From positions 134,831-156,709 of the forward strand of contig DDGE01000071.1 of NCBI GenBank assembly GCA_002337545.1: a stretch of DNA of 21,879 bases, written 5' to 3'. Under the pieces are notes generated by a model. The model saw only the letters and a list, made by a program, of their open reading frames with translations, ran no database searches and was not told the origin of the DNA. Every line of letters starts with the position of its first letter. Position 1 is the stretch's first letter. A program made the translations under genes and the position numbers. Of the stretch, positions 6,942 through 16,316 are shown piece by piece. The stretch comes from Phycisphaerales bacterium UBA1910. Its GTDB lineage: Bacteria; Planctomycetota; Phycisphaerae; Phycisphaerales; UBA1924.

Positions 6942-9142
6942 CACAATCCACGCTCGAACCACCAAAGCCGGCTCCAACACCCGAGCCGCAGCCTGCGCAA
7001 GTCGCGAAGCCCGCGCACAAACGCCGACGAACATTGCCCAGCGCTCTTGGCGAACCGATGGTCTGGTTGACCGGCGGCGCGCTCGTGACATGCCTTGTGA
7101 TGATCATCCTGCTTTTCACGATGGTCATCGTGAATGGCTCGCGTACCTTCTGGCCTCAGCCCATTGATCAGCTTGAACTCGCATCAGGTGAAACACTTCT
7201 CGGGATTGAGACTCAGCATGAAGAGGCAACGGATCAGACCGAGGCGAGAACACTCTTCCGCATCGGGAATCGAGATATTGGGCAGTCGTCCTTCCGGTGG
7301 ATCAATGATGCCAATATCCTGAACAGGACACAACCCGAAGACGCGGTCATGCTCGAACGCGAGGCGTGGGGGATCTGGTTTGGGTTCCCTCAGCAGATCA
7401 TCCGAGTTGATCCGGAAACGGGGGCGCCAGAGATTATTGCCGATGACGCTTCGGCCTATTTCGATGAGTTTGATGCGCTCCACAAGCAAGCTCGTGGAGA
7501 CAGAGAAACCGTTGAGCACATGAAAAAGCACGAACTCGGGGGTATCAACTCTTTGATGGATCGTGCTCGGATGCGTGTCCAACAAGCCGAGATTGACGCT
7601 TCGCGCGATGTGAGCGAGCTCCCCCGATTCAATATCTTCGGATGGGGTGCCGTTTTCCTCGTTGCACTCGCGTGTGTCGGGGCATTCATTCGGTTCCGGC
7701 ACTACGGGACGGATATGGGTTCTCCAGTCGCGCGTCAGGGCAAGCTCATCCGCGCGACCTCGACGGTCGTGCTTGTGATCTCGCTCGTATCACTCTGGGT
7801 TGGCTCTCCATGGGCTGGGAGCAGTATCTCCGAATCCGATGTTGAACAGATGCGTGCCGAGCTTGTTGAGACGGAAGCTGAACTTCAGGCACAGTATGAC
7901 GAGATCCTTGATGAGGTTCGTGAGATCGAGCAGGCGGACGGGCGGCTTCGAGTGACCGTCGTCGAACCGACGACCAATCAGTTTTCCCCAACCTCCCAGA
8001 CCCTTGCCGATCAGCGTCTGCACATGAGCCAGATTGTGCGGCAAGTCCGCCCCAACACGATGGGGTTCGGTGAGAAACTCGGTGTGTATCTCTCGCGTTG
8101 GTGGGAGTATCTTTCTACTTTCCCGCGAGAAGCAAATACCGAGGGTGGTGTCTACCCAGTCATCATGGGAACGGTTCTGCTCACGCTCTTGCTGACACTC
8201 GTTGTGACCCCGATGGGCGTGATCGCCGCGTTGTACCTTCGTGAATACGCCAAGCAGGGCTTTATCACGAGTATGATCCGAATCGCGGTCAACAACCTTG
8301 CGGGCGTACCCAGCATTGTCTACGGCGTCTTTGGGCTTGGATTCTTCTGTTACACGGTCGGGTCGTATGTCGATGTTGGCCCCTCCGAATCCACCCGTAT
8401 GAATGTCATGTCTTGGTGGGTACTGCTCGTCCTGAGCGGTGTACTGATCATTGGTGCGATCGCAACGCGTCTCTGGAGCAAGCCGGATCCCGGCAAGCTG
8501 CCCGGGCGAATGAATGTCGTGCTCCAGCGACTGTCTTGGCTCGTTTGGGGTGTGAGTGTGGTTTGTGTCGTGATGCTCGTCGCGGGAACACCATATTTCA
8601 ACGGGTTGTTCGAGGCCCGCGCAAGCAAGGGGACTCCGACATTCGGTGCTCGCGGCTTGCTCTGGGCATCACTCACCCTGGCGCTGCTCACGCTGCCTGT
8701 CGTCATCGTCGCGACGGAAGAAGCGATTGCCGCCGTGCCCAACTCGATGCGAGAAGGAAGTTACGGCTGCGGGGCCTCAAAATGGCAGACGATGCGTCGT
8801 ATCGTGCTGCCCGGAGCCCTGCCCGGAATCCTCACAGGGGCGATCCTCGCGATGGCCCGAGGGGCAGGTGAGGTGGCACCGCTCATGCTCGTGGGAGCAG
8901 TGAAGCTGAATCAAGATCTCCCGATTGACGGTGAAGCTCCGTTCCTGCATGCGGATCGCAGTTTTATGCACCTCGGGTTCCATATTTATGACCTGGGGTT
9001 CCAGAGCCCGGATTCTCAGGCCGCTCGTCCGCTCGTATGGACCACCACGCTGTTGTTCCTCAGCATCGTGTTTGCACTCAACCTGCTCGCAATCGTATTG
9101 CGGGCCAAAGTACGCTCACGCATGGCAGGGCCTACGGTATGA
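6938..9142 (+). CDS. pstA: Phosphate ABC transporter permease PstA, long form with inserted coiled coil
   Basis: A permease of 734 residues; classical PstA is about 290. The ATG at 6938 overlaps the pstC stop (ATGA), showing translational coupling. A Pro/Ala-rich cytosolic start leads to helix 1 (about 40-68), then a hydrophilic region of about 160 residues, two further helices (about 230-252 and 270-292), and a strongly charged heptad-like stretch (about 296-340; [22 protein letters not shown]) that should form a coiled coil. The conserved permease core starts near 400 ([29 protein letters not shown]). The EAA loop is at about 593-625 ([19 protein letters not shown], then [12 protein letters not shown]), followed by the [14 protein letters not shown] segment typical of PstA. 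It pairs with PstC to form the membrane channel. The extra domain has no assignable function. Confidence 0.92.
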   Translation: MTQSTLEPPKPAPTPEPQPAQVAKPAHKRRRTLPSALGEPMVWLTGGALVTCLVMIILLFTMVIVNGSRTFWPQPIDQLELASGETLLGIETQHEEATDQTEARTLFRIGNRDIGQSSFRWINDANILNRTQPEDAVMLEREAWGIWFGFPQQIIRVDPETGAPEIIADDASAYFDEFDALHKQARGDRETVEHMKKHELGGINSLMDRARMRVQQAEIDASRDVSELPRFNIFGWGAVFLVALACVGAFIRFRHYGTDMGSPVARQGKLIRATSTVVLVISLVSLWVGSPWAGSSISESDVEQMRAELVETEAELQAQYDEILDEVREIEQADGRLRVTVVEPTTNQFSPTSQTLADQRLHMSQIVRQVRPNTMGFGEKLGVYLSRWWEYLSTFPREANTEGGVYPVIMGTVLLTLLLTLVVTPMGVIAALYLREYAKQGFITSMIRIAVNNLAGVPSIVYGVFGLGFFCYTVGSYVDVGPSESTRMNVMSWWVLLVLSGVLIIGAIATRLWSKPDPGKLPGRMNVVLQRLSWLVWGVSVVCVVMLVAGTPYFNGLFEARASKGTPTFGARGLLWASLTLALLTLPVVIVATEEAIAAVPNSMREGSYGCGASKWQTMRRIVLPGALPGILTGAILAMARGAGEVAPLMLVGAVKLNQDLPIDGEAPFLHADRSFMHLGFHIYDLGFQSPDSQAARPLVWTTTLLFLSIVFALNLLAIVLRAKVRSRMAGPTV

Positions 9143-10068
9143 TGATAATGGATACACCCTCGACAAATCAGAGCAACAAGACATCCGGCATGACTCGCTC
9201 GGTCGCATACGAACCGAAGGGTGATGCCAAGAGTGTCAACTACGCGGTCATCGATGCGATCCGAAATGGTGCCGTGCCTGAGCCCACAATGCATCCAGAG
9301 GTCCAGGCCCCTGATGCGGTGATCGACATCCAGAAGTTCAACCTCTGGTACAACCAGGACGCGAAAGCACTACACGATGTACAGATGAAGGTCCCCCGCG
9401 GCGCGGTCACGGCACTGATTGGCCCATCTGGGTGTGGTAAATCCACGCTGCTGCGATCAATTAATCGGATGAACGATCTGATTGATGGTGTCCGAGTCGA
9501 TGGCGAGATCACCCTCAATAACTCCCCAATCTACGCCCCTTCCGTGGATGTTATCGAACTGCGGAAGCGTCTCGGGATGGTTTTCCAGAAGCCCAACCCG
9601 TTCCCGATGTCGATCTATGAGAATGTGGTGTATCCACTCCGGATCGATGGGGAACGCCGCAAGGCCGTTCTCGATGAGGCCTGTGAAAAGAGTCTGCGTT
9701 CTGCTGCGATCTGGGACGAGGTAAAGGATCGACTCAAATCATCCGCACTCGGTCTCTCTGGCGGTCAACAGCAGCGCCTCTGCATCGCTCGCGCAATTGT
9801 TGCAGACCCGGAGGTGCTCCTGCTCGACGAGCCATGCTCGGCACTGGACCCGGTCGCTACCCTCAAAATCGAAGAGCTCATTAACGAAATCTCGGAGCGT
9901 TACACGGTGCTCATCGTGACGCACAACATGCAGCAGGCCGCGCGGGTCTCGGATTTCACGGCGTTTATGTACCTTGGGCGTCTTGTTGAGTATGGCCCGA
10001 CCGCATCGATCTTTCAGAAGCCGAAGCTCATCGAAACCGAGCATTATGTCTCGGGTCGTTTCGGTTGA
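9139..10068 (+). CDS. pstB: Phosphate ABC transporter ATP-binding protein
   Basis: The ATPase that powers PstCA, 309 residues from the ATG at 9139, which overlaps the pstA stop as ATGA and has AGGG at 9127-9130. In-frame ATGs at 9142 and 9148 are alternatives; the frame further upstream lies inside pstA and is discarded. Visible motifs are Walker [10 protein letters not shown] (95-103), the Q-loop [17 protein letters not shown] typical of PstB (about 147-163), signature LSGGQQQR (206-213), Walker B LLLDEP (227-232) and switch His262 in VTHNM. About 60 residues precede the ABC domain, longer than in typical PstB of 250-260 residues, and this tail looks unstructured. No phoU follows; the next plus-strand gene is sucA after 200 bases. 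Confidence 0.96.
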   Translation: MMIMDTPSTNQSNKTSGMTRSVAYEPKGDAKSVNYAVIDAIRNGAVPEPTMHPEVQAPDAVIDIQKFNLWYNQDAKALHDVQMKVPRGAVTALIGPSGCGKSTLLRSINRMNDLIDGVRVDGEITLNNSPIYAPSVDVIELRKRLGMVFQKPNPFPMSIYENVVYPLRIDGERRKAVLDEACEKSLRSAAIWDEVKDRLKSSALGLSGGQQQRLCIARAIVADPEVLLLDEPCSALDPVATLKIEELINEISERYTVLIVTHNMQQAARVSDFTAFMYLGRLVEYGPTASIFQKPKLIETEHYVSGRFG

Positions 10069-10078
10069 GCTGTGGCTG

Positions 10079-10096
10079 CTAGACTGTCTTGTCTAG
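10079..10096 (+). terminator. Hairpin after pstB
   Basis: CTAGAC (10079-10084) and GTCTAG (10091-10096) form a perfect 6-bp stem with a 6-base loop, 10 bases after the pstB stop. The following AGAATCTTTG is only mildly T-rich. It is the best candidate for the end of the pst transcript but is weak. Confidence 0.35.
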
Positions 10097-10108
10097 AGAA
10101 TCTTTGTA

Positions 10109-10149
10109 CATCTGCGTAAAGCAAGGTGATTTCGTGGACTGCGCAGATG
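10109..10149. repeat. Inverted repeat 1 in the sucA leader
   Basis: CATCTGCG (10109-10116) and CGCAGATG (10142-10149) are perfect inverted copies. A G-U and an A-U pair extend the stem inward to 10 pairs, leaving a loop of about 21 bases. It lies 120-160 bases ahead of the sucA start. It may be an operator for a dimeric regulator or part of a structured leader RNA. Confidence 0.4.
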
Positions 10150-10219
10150 AAATGTCGATAAGTAGGACTACGATTGTACTAGGGCCGGTGAGTCTGGTCC
10201 TTGAGTCCGATAGTCGATT

Positions 10220-10249
10220 GCAAAACCGGCGTGGAATCGAGGGTTTTGC
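10220..10249. repeat. Inverted repeat 2 directly ahead of the sucA ribosome binding site
   Basis: GCAAAACC (10220-10227) and GGTTTTGC (10242-10249) are perfect inverted copies with a 14-base loop. They end about 10 bases before the AGGGAG ribosome binding site at 10259-10264. Wobble and A-U pairs could lengthen the stem downwards. It could control ribosome access or act as an operator. Confidence 0.45.
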
Positions 10250-10268
10250 GGTTTGACAAGGGAGAGTC

Positions 10269-13202
10269 ATGAGCTCTGCACCCGAACCTACCGTGCCGTC
10301 CGTAAATCAGTGGAGCGCTGCATACCTCGAAGAGCAGTACAAGCTCTATCAGCAGGATCCCAGCCAGCTTGATGCGGCCACCCGTTCATTCTTTCAGGGC
10401 TTTGACCTTGCTCATGCCGGAGAACTCAGACTCTTCGGATCATCGCAGCAGGCGTCCTCTGGATCGCCTGCTGCCCCGGTGAGTGCTGGGCCAACCAAGA
10501 TCACCCCAACCGTGGGGCGTCCTGCTGGTAAGGCGACCCATTTCGAAGCGATTGTCGATGACTTCATCGGTGCGTATCGCGATCAGGGACACCTGTGTGC
10601 CAAGATTGATCCGTTCGGTCGAGAGCGTGAACGTCCGGAATCGCTCTCTTTGGCCTACCACGGGCTGACCGAGGCAGATCTCGAGCGAACGGTTGATGGC
10701 TCGAGTATGGGCCTTGGGGCAAAGATCCCACTGGGACAGGTCATCGAGTACCTCGAACAGATGTACTGCTCGTCCATCGGTGTCGAGTTCATGCATGTCG
10801 CTGATACGGAGCAACGCGCTTGGCTGCTCGAACGCTTTGAAACTATCGGCGGCAAACTCGATCTGGAGAAACCGGAGAAAACGGCGGTTCTCGAACAGCT
10901 TACCCGATCAGAATCCTTCGAGAAGTTCCTCGGCAAACGCTACCCTGGCGAAAAGCGATTCTCGCTTGAGGGGGCGGAATCACTGATCCCGATGCTGGAT
11001 CACATGATCGAAGCGTTCTCGAACCTCGGGGTTGAAGAGGTCGTGTTTGGGATGGCTCATCGGGGCCGACTCAATGTCCTCCACAACACGATCGGAAAAA
11101 CCCTCGAACAGATCTTTACAGAGTTTGAAGAGAACTGGTCTGAAGGCTTCGCCGATGGTGGCGGGGATGTGAAATACCATCGCGGCTACTCAGGCACACG
11201 CCGATTGAGCAACGGACGCATGGTCCATGTCGCGATGGCAAGCAACCCGAGCCATCTTGAAGCGGTGAATGGCGTTGTTGAAGGTCGTTGTCGCGCCAAG
11301 CAACGCCTCCGTGGCGACGAAAGCCGGGAACGAGTCGTACCGATCCTGATTCATGGCGATGCTGCGATCATCGGGCAGGGCATCGTTCAGGAAGTGCTCA
11401 ACTTCTCCCAGCTCCCGGGCTACACCACCGGTGGCACGGTTCATGTCGTTGTCAACAATCAGATCGGCTTCACCACTCTTCCCGAAGAGGGTCGGTCGAG
11501 CCGGTATTGCACGGACATTGGCAAGCTGATTGATGCGCCGATATTCCATGTCAACGGCGATGACCCCGAGGCGGTTGTCACCGTGGCTCAGATCGCGTCC
11601 GAGTTCCGCCAGCGATTTAAACGCGACGCGTTTATCGATCTCATGTGTTACCGCAAATACGGGCACAATGAACAGGATGAGACAAGCTTTACTCAGCCGA
11701 TCATGGCCGGCAAGATCAAGAAGAAGCCCTCTGTACTCAAAATCTACACCGAGAAACTGCTCGCTGAGAATGTGATCAATGAGGCCGATCGTCAATCGAT
11801 CCTCTCACGGCTCAATGAGTCGCTCGAGAAAGCCCAGAAAGCGGCACAAGATACCCCGAACGATCCCACGATTGATCCTGGGAGTGCACGCTGGGATGGC
11901 CTGACACATAAGTTCAACTATGAGCCGGTGGATACAGCGGTCTCGATGGAGCAGATCGAAGAAGTCGCGAACGCGATCGGATCTGTCCCAGAAGGATTCA
12001 AGCTCAACCCCAAGCTCAAGCGTCTGCTGGAAGAGCGCAAGAATCTTCCCAACGCGGATCTGATCTCCTACGCCGACGCGGAGCAACTCGCATACGGGAC
12101 GCTGCTTGCGGAAGGGCATCCGGTTCGACTTTCAGGGCAGGATTGCATGCGAGGAACATTCTCGCACCGCCACGCGGTCGTGCGGGACTTCGATTCGGGC
12201 GAGCCGTACACGCCGCTCAACTCGATTCGCGAACTCGGGACCGAAGGGACCGCGACCCCGCCTGGGAGTGAAGGCTCGGATGGCAGGCCCCGGCAGGCGA
12301 AGTTCTGTGTATACAACTCCCCGTTGTCCGAGGAGGGTGTGCTCGCGTTCGAGTACGGCTACTCGCTGGGCGACCCCGGGATGCTCATCATCTGGGAGGC
12401 ACAGTTCGGCGATTTCTACAACGGTGCACAAGCAATCGTTGATCAGTTCATCGCGTCGGCAGAGATCAAATGGGATCGCTGGAGTGGGCTCACCATGCTC
12501 CTCCCGCATGGTTACGAGGGCGCAGGCCCCGAGCACAGCTCGGCGCGTCTTGAGCGGTTCCTCCAGCTCTGCGGCACAGACAACATGTTCGTCGTCTACC
12601 CGACGACCGCAGCACAGACATTCCACATGCTCCGTCGTCAGGTGAAAGCAAACTATCGCAAGCCGTTGATCGTTATGTCGCCAAAGAGCTACCTGCGAAT
12701 CCCAACGAGCCCGGTGCATGAGCTCATCGACGGTCGATTCCACGAGATGCTGGACGATCCTCGTTTCGAGCAGGACGGATGGGATCGCTCGAAGGTGAAG
12801 CGAGTGATTCACTGCGTGGGCAAGATCTATCACGAGCTCGATGCTCGTCGCGTTGAGCGCGACGATCGCACGATCGCGATCGTGCGGATCGAGCAGATGT
12901 ACCCCTTCCACGCGGACCTGCTCAATGAGCTCAATGGTCGATACCCCAAGGATGCGGAGCGTGTGTTTGTGCAGGAAGAAACCTACAACGCGGGGGCGGC
13001 GCAGTTCATCCTCGACAAGATTCACACGCGTTTGGGTTGGGATCGTTGGGAGTACATCGGGCGTCAGCGTTCGAGCACGCCCGCGACGGGCTCCAAATCG
13101 CAGCACAAACTTGAGCAGGAAAAGATCCTCACGGATGCGATCGGGCCAAAGCCCGAGAGCGAATCAAACAAAAACAACAAGGTCGCCGCGGCTCAGGCTT
13201 AA
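10269..13202 (+). CDS. sucA: 2-oxoglutarate dehydrogenase E1 component
   Basis: The thiamine-diphosphate-dependent E1 of the TCA-cycle 2-oxoglutarate dehydrogenase complex, 977 residues (E. coli SucA is 933). It decarboxylates 2-oxoglutarate and passes the succinyl group to the lipoyl arm of SucB. The N-terminus has the E1o-specific AYLEEQYKLYQQDP helix (about 18-31), which in this family helps bind the complex core. HRGRLNVL is at about 263-270. The ThDP/Mg motif runs from GDAAIIGQGIVQE (about 362) to VVVNNQIGFTT. The C-terminal half has the transketolase-like EYGYSLGD, EAQFGDFYNGAQ and LLPHGYEGAGPEHSSAR blocks (about 697-760). The ATG at 10269 follows AGGGAG. The residues after about 950 are Lys/Asn-rich. 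It is followed after 42 bases by sucB. No E3 gene is in the window. Confidence 0.96.
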   Translation: MSSAPEPTVPSVNQWSAAYLEEQYKLYQQDPSQLDAATRSFFQGFDLAHAGELRLFGSSQQASSGSPAAPVSAGPTKITPTVGRPAGKATHFEAIVDDFIGAYRDQGHLCAKIDPFGRERERPESLSLAYHGLTEADLERTVDGSSMGLGAKIPLGQVIEYLEQMYCSSIGVEFMHVADTEQRAWLLERFETIGGKLDLEKPEKTAVLEQLTRSESFEKFLGKRYPGEKRFSLEGAESLIPMLDHMIEAFSNLGVEEVVFGMAHRGRLNVLHNTIGKTLEQIFTEFEENWSEGFADGGGDVKYHRGYSGTRRLSNGRMVHVAMASNPSHLEAVNGVVEGRCRAKQRLRGDESRERVVPILIHGDAAIIGQGIVQEVLNFSQLPGYTTGGTVHVVVNNQIGFTTLPEEGRSSRYCTDIGKLIDAPIFHVNGDDPEAVVTVAQIASEFRQRFKRDAFIDLMCYRKYGHNEQDETSFTQPIMAGKIKKKPSVLKIYTEKLLAENVINEADRQSILSRLNESLEKAQKAAQDTPNDPTIDPGSARWDGLTHKFNYEPVDTAVSMEQIEEVANAIGSVPEGFKLNPKLKRLLEERKNLPNADLISYADAEQLAYGTLLAEGHPVRLSGQDCMRGTFSHRHAVVRDFDSGEPYTPLNSIRELGTEGTATPPGSEGSDGRPRQAKFCVYNSPLSEEGVLAFEYGYSLGDPGMLIIWEAQFGDFYNGAQAIVDQFIASAEIKWDRWSGLTMLLPHGYEGAGPEHSSARLERFLQLCGTDNMFVVYPTTAAQTFHMLRRQVKANYRKPLIVMSPKSYLRIPTSPVHELIDGRFHEMLDDPRFEQDGWDRSKVKRVIHCVGKIYHELDARRVERDDRTIAIVRIEQMYPFHADLLNELNGRYPKDAERVFVQEETYNAGAAQFILDKIHTRLGWDRWEYIGRQRSSTPATGSKSQHKLEQEKILTDAIGPKPESESNKNNKVAAAQA

Positions 13203-13244
13203 CCCGACGACAGCATTCGATTAGACCAAGGCGGATTGAACACC

Positions 13245-14561
13245 ATGGCAACAGAAATCGTCATCCCAAATGTCGGCGAATCGGTTACGAGCGGCATCAT
13301 CTCCGCGTGGACCGTCGAGGACGGCGCGTATGTCGAACGCGATGAAACCGTTCTTGAGCTCGAAACAGACAAGGTCACGATGGAAGTCCCCGCACCGGCG
13401 GCGGGCATCGTCAAGCACGGCGCGAACGAGGGTGACGAGGTCGATGTCGGCGCCGTCGTTGGCTCGATCGATGAATCCGCAGAGAAGCCCGCGGACTCAG
13501 GCGGTGGGGGCGATTCCGCTCCAGCGTCTGCGCCCGCGCCCGACGCGTCCAAGCCCGAACCCGCACCCGAACCGGCAACCGCTCCGTCAGCGCCCGCTGC
13601 TTCCGCAACCGCGGTCGCGACAGCACCCGCGACCGCTGCTCCAGCATCGAACGCGGATGTCAAGGCGACCCCGCTTGCACGCAAGCTTGCGGATGATCAG
13701 GGTGTCGATCTCAAGCAGATCTCAGGCACCGGTGCCGCGGGTCGTATCCGCGAACAGGATGTCCTCGCGTGGATCCAGACGCACCAGAACGGCGCGGCGT
13801 CCGCACCTGCATCGTCACCCGCAACGGCTTCGGCTCAGCGTGAAGTCCGTGAGGAACGCATGAGCCCCATGCGGCAGGCCATCGCGTCGCGACTCGTCGA
13901 GGCGCAGCAGACCGCGGCGATGCTCACGACCTTCAACGAGGTCGACATGGGCGCCGTCATGGACCTCCGCAAGCAGCACAAAGAGGCCTTCAGCGAGAAG
14001 CACGGCATCAACCTCGGGTTTATGTCCTTCTTCGTCAAGGCCTGCACCCAGGCGCTCGAGAAGTTCCCGCTGATCAACGCATACATCACACAGGGCGCCA
14101 ACGGCAAGCCGGCGATCCAGCACCACAGCTACAAGGATGTCGCGATCGCGGTCTCAGGTCCCAAGGGCCTGGTCGTGCCGGTGCTCCGCAGCGCCGAGAC
14201 CATGAGTTTCGCGGAGATCGAAGGCAATATCAAGGACATGGCGCTGCGTGCACGCGACGGGAAGATCTCCCTCGAAGAAATGCAGGGCGGCACCTTCACG
14301 ATCACCAACGGCGGGATCTTCGGATCGTTGATGTCCACCCCGATCCTCAACCCGCCGCAGAGCGCGATCCTGGGGATGCACGGGATCAAGAAGCGTGCAA
14401 TCGAGTACCCCAACGGTTCAGGGCAGATCGCGCTGCGTCCGATGATGTACCTCGCGTTGAGCTACGACCACCGGATCGTTGATGGCGCGGAAGCGGTGCA
14501 GTTCTTGGTCTCGATCAAGGATGCGATTGAGGATCCGGCGCGGTTGATGCTGGATCTGTGA
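13245..14561 (+). CDS. sucB: 2-oxoglutarate dehydrogenase E2, dihydrolipoyllysine succinyltransferase
   Basis: The E2 core of the 2-oxoglutarate dehydrogenase complex, 438 residues from the ATG at 13245. A TTG at 13236 in frame is less likely. One lipoyl domain (about 1-78) has the lipoylation site ETDKVTMEV with Lys43. An Ala/Pro-rich flexible linker follows (about 85-140). A peripheral E3/E1-binding domain (about 143-180; [16 protein letters not shown], then [13 protein letters not shown]) leads by a second Ala-rich linker to the acyltransferase domain, which starts near [17 protein letters not shown]. The active-site [12 protein letters not shown] gives His409 and Asp413. SucB takes the succinyl group from lipoate and passes it to CoA. 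The short gap after sucA indicates co-transcription. The linker is strongly GC-rich, which explains long open frames on the other strand. Confidence 0.96.
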   Translation: MATEIVIPNVGESVTSGIISAWTVEDGAYVERDETVLELETDKVTMEVPAPAAGIVKHGANEGDEVDVGAVVGSIDESAEKPADSGGGGDSAPASAPAPDASKPEPAPEPATAPSAPAASATAVATAPATAAPASNADVKATPLARKLADDQGVDLKQISGTGAAGRIREQDVLAWIQTHQNGAASAPASSPATASAQREVREERMSPMRQAIASRLVEAQQTAAMLTTFNEVDMGAVMDLRKQHKEAFSEKHGINLGFMSFFVKACTQALEKFPLINAYITQGANGKPAIQHHSYKDVAIAVSGPKGLVVPVLRSAETMSFAEIEGNIKDMALRARDGKISLEEMQGGTFTITNGGIFGSLMSTPILNPPQSAILGMHGIKKRAIEYPNGSGQIALRPMMYLALSYDHRIVDGAEAVQFLVSIKDAIEDPARLMLDL

Positions 14562-14586
14562 TGATCTTCAGTGCGTATCGGTTCCC

Positions 14587-14862
14587 ATGGGGCCCGATCT
14601 CGTCAACCCAAAGTGGATGTATCTCAAAGCGATTGGGTTTGTCCTGATCGCTTTCTTATGCGCGGCGGGGTTGGTCTTACGCTCTATGAAGATCGAGACC
14701 GCGTTGCTCGTCCTGCTCCTCATCTGGGCATCGGCACGAGCGTACTACTTCTGTTTCTATGTCATAGAGAGGTACATCGATCCAGAGTTCAAGTTTGCAG
14801 GGCTCGGTTCGGTGTTGCGTTATGTCTTGAAATCCAGCCGAGTCAATGACCCAGATGCGTGA
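14587..14862 (+). CDS. Small two-helix membrane protein, unknown function
   Basis: I do not recognise this 91-residue protein. It has two clear hydrophobic segments, about 15-32 (AIGFVLIAFLCAAGLVL) and about 37-58 (ETALLVLLLIWASARAYYF), then a polar tail that ends VLRYVLKSSRVNDPDA. The ATG at 14587 has no visible Shine-Dalgarno; the ATG at 14617 (Met11) is an alternative start. It begins 25 bases after sucB and could be read through from that operon. Its 3' end overlaps the convergent phosphatase gene by 20 bases. The coherent membrane pattern argues for a real gene. Confidence 0.55.
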   Translation: MGPDLVNPKWMYLKAIGFVLIAFLCAAGLVLRSMKIETALLVLLLIWASARAYYFCFYVIERYIDPEFKFAGLGSVLRYVLKSSRVNDPDA

Positions 14863-15331
14863 GCATCCCTTCGCACGCTCGCGTCAGCATCTCATACACC
14901 TTATCAAACCCATCGTCCCCGCCGTAGTACGGGTCGGGGACATCGAGCGGCGACTCAAGCGACGGGTCGAAGGAGCGCATGAGCGGCGCTTTCTGGATCG
15001 GTGTGCCCATCTCGACGATGTCCTCGTGGTTCTGGCGATCCATCGGAATCAACCAATCGAACGCGTGCGGGTCACGAGCCGCGTCGAACTGGCGGGCGCG
15101 GAGGTGTGCGATATCGAGCCCGTATTTGCTCGCGACGAGGACCGAGCGTGGGTCAGGGGCTTTGCCGACATGCCATGACCCGGTGCCGCACGAGTCGATG
15201 TGGAACCGATCGCTCAATCCGCGCTGCTCAACGAGTTGTGTGAATATGCCTTCTGCGAGCGGAGAGCGACAGATGTTCCCCAGACAGACGAACAGGACGC
15301 TTGTACGCGATGAGTCATTCTTGTCACACAT
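14843..15331 (-). CDS. Low-molecular-weight protein tyrosine phosphatase
   Basis: A 162-residue enzyme of the LMW-PTP/arsenate-reductase-like family. The P-loop VCLGNICRSP gives the nucleophile Cys16 and phosphate-binding Arg22. VPDPYYGG gives the general acid Asp133 and the substrate-cleft tyrosines. DSCGTGSWHVG and APDPRS are typical intervening blocks. The ATG at 15331 overlaps the stop of the upstream GT-like gene by 8 bases (ATGTGTGA). The frame extends to 15424 but that part lies within the upstream gene. In many bacteria such phosphatases act on tyrosine kinases that control exopolysaccharide export. The adjacent GT-like gene makes an envelope role plausible, but no kinase is in the window. 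Confidence 0.9.
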   Translation of the reverse strand: MCDKNDSSRTSVLFVCLGNICRSPLAEGIFTQLVEQRGLSDRFHIDSCGTGSWHVGKAPDPRSVLVASKYGLDIAHLRARQFDAARDPHAFDWLIPMDRQNHEDIVEMGTPIQKAPLMRSFDPSLESPLDVPDPYYGGDDGFDKVYEMLTRACEGMLTHLGH

Positions 15332-16316
15332 GGATCTCGGCCTCTCTCCGGATCGGGTCGGGGGCGCGTGTGGCGAGCAGATCGTCGAGGGCTTCAATAA
15401 CAGGGCCTGCGACGCCGGGCGCACGCGAGAGCCCCGCGCGTCCGCCGTGTGTGAGACGCAAGACGGGGGTATCGAGGTTCTCGCAGAGTCGTTCGATGAG
15501 GGTGGATGCGCCGGTCCCGTTAAAACACGGATGGATCAGCACATCGAATATTGGAAGCATCGTGATGATCGGGTCGTGCGCGATCAGGAACCTGAAGTGG
15601 TTCCCCAAACCATGATGGTGCCGACGGGCTGCGGTGAGGTGGCTCGCTCCGTGTGGGACGACCGCGGTGAGGTTGAACCCCGAAACATCCAGCAATCCCA
15701 TCAGAAAGCCAACGGCTCGCGCATCGATATCGCTCGGGCGATCCGCGAGAAATCCGATGCTGATCGATTCGCGATCGATGCCAATCGAAGCGCGGGAGTA
15801 TGACTGCTCGGGGATCACGGGGTCCAAGGTAAGCCGATTGAGAACCGAGTCGAGCTCGGCCTGATTGTTTCTCGATTCCCATACAGTGCGATCTGGCCGC
15901 TCGAAGACGCGGACATGGATCCGCGATGAAACGCGTCGTGTGGCGAGATCAGGGCGGGTCGAAATCAGATCCACGGGGCACGGGATCCCGCGAAGCAGCG
16001 GGGTGAGTTCATCGTCCCAGCAGATGACACGATCGGTTTGCTTGGCCAGCTTCCGGATTGGCCGGGCGAGCATGTTGATGTGTCCGAGCGGTGGAGCGAA
16101 CCGGTGGTGATGCTTGAGTCCGATCGCCTGTGCGGATCGTTCACTTGAGTCGTCTCCGATGAGCACAACCCGTCCGCGCGGTGTCAGGCCCCTCGCGATG
16201 GCTTGGGCGCACAAATACGCTGGCATGGTGCGTCCGACTGGCACGCGCGAGCCAGATGGGCGAGTCGGCGCACTGACCAGATGGATGATGTCGGGTTGTG
16301 GGGGCGTCGCGATCAC
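15324..16316 (-). CDS. Divergent GT-B-like protein, probable glycosyltransferase
   Basis: A 330-residue protein I cannot assign firmly. The order of strands and helices resembles a GT-B fold. The N-terminal half has a short strand (IIHLVSAP), a Met-Pro-Ala-Tyr-Leu helix and GRVVLIGDDS, then ILE-type strands. The C-terminal half opens with ISIGFLADRPSDIDARAVGFL, continues with FNLTAVVPHG, and has IFDVLIHPCFNGTGASTLIERL, placed where GT4-type enzymes carry their donor-binding loop and acidic residue. The usual Glu-x7-Glu pattern is not clear, so activity is uncertain. Its start overlaps the preceding lipoprotein stop by ATGA and its end overlaps the phosphatase start, so it is translationally coupled on both sides. 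No signal peptide or membrane helix is seen. Confidence 0.6.
   Translation of the reverse strand: MIATPPQPDIIHLVSAPTRPSGSRVPVGRTMPAYLCAQAIARGLTPRGRVVLIGDDSSERSAQAIGLKHHHRFAPPLGHINMLARPIRKLAKQTDRVICWDDELTPLLRGIPCPVDLISTRPDLATRRVSSRIHVRVFERPDRTVWESRNNQAELDSVLNRLTLDPVIPEQSYSRASIGIDRESISIGFLADRPSDIDARAVGFLMGLLDVSGFNLTAVVPHGASHLTAARRHHHGLGNHFRFLIAHDPIITMLPIFDVLIHPCFNGTGASTLIERLCENLDTPVLRLTHGGRAGLSRAPGVAGPVIEALDDLLATRAPDPIRREAEIHV

Noticed and set aside
12132..13106. Long open frame antisense to sucA (324 codons)
   Set aside because: It is created by codon bias of the sucA strand, shows no family motif, and overlaps a certain gene completely.
13199..13684. Ala/Gly-rich open frame antisense to the sucB linker
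   Set aside because: It is the reverse reading of the Ala/Pro linker repeats and not a gene.
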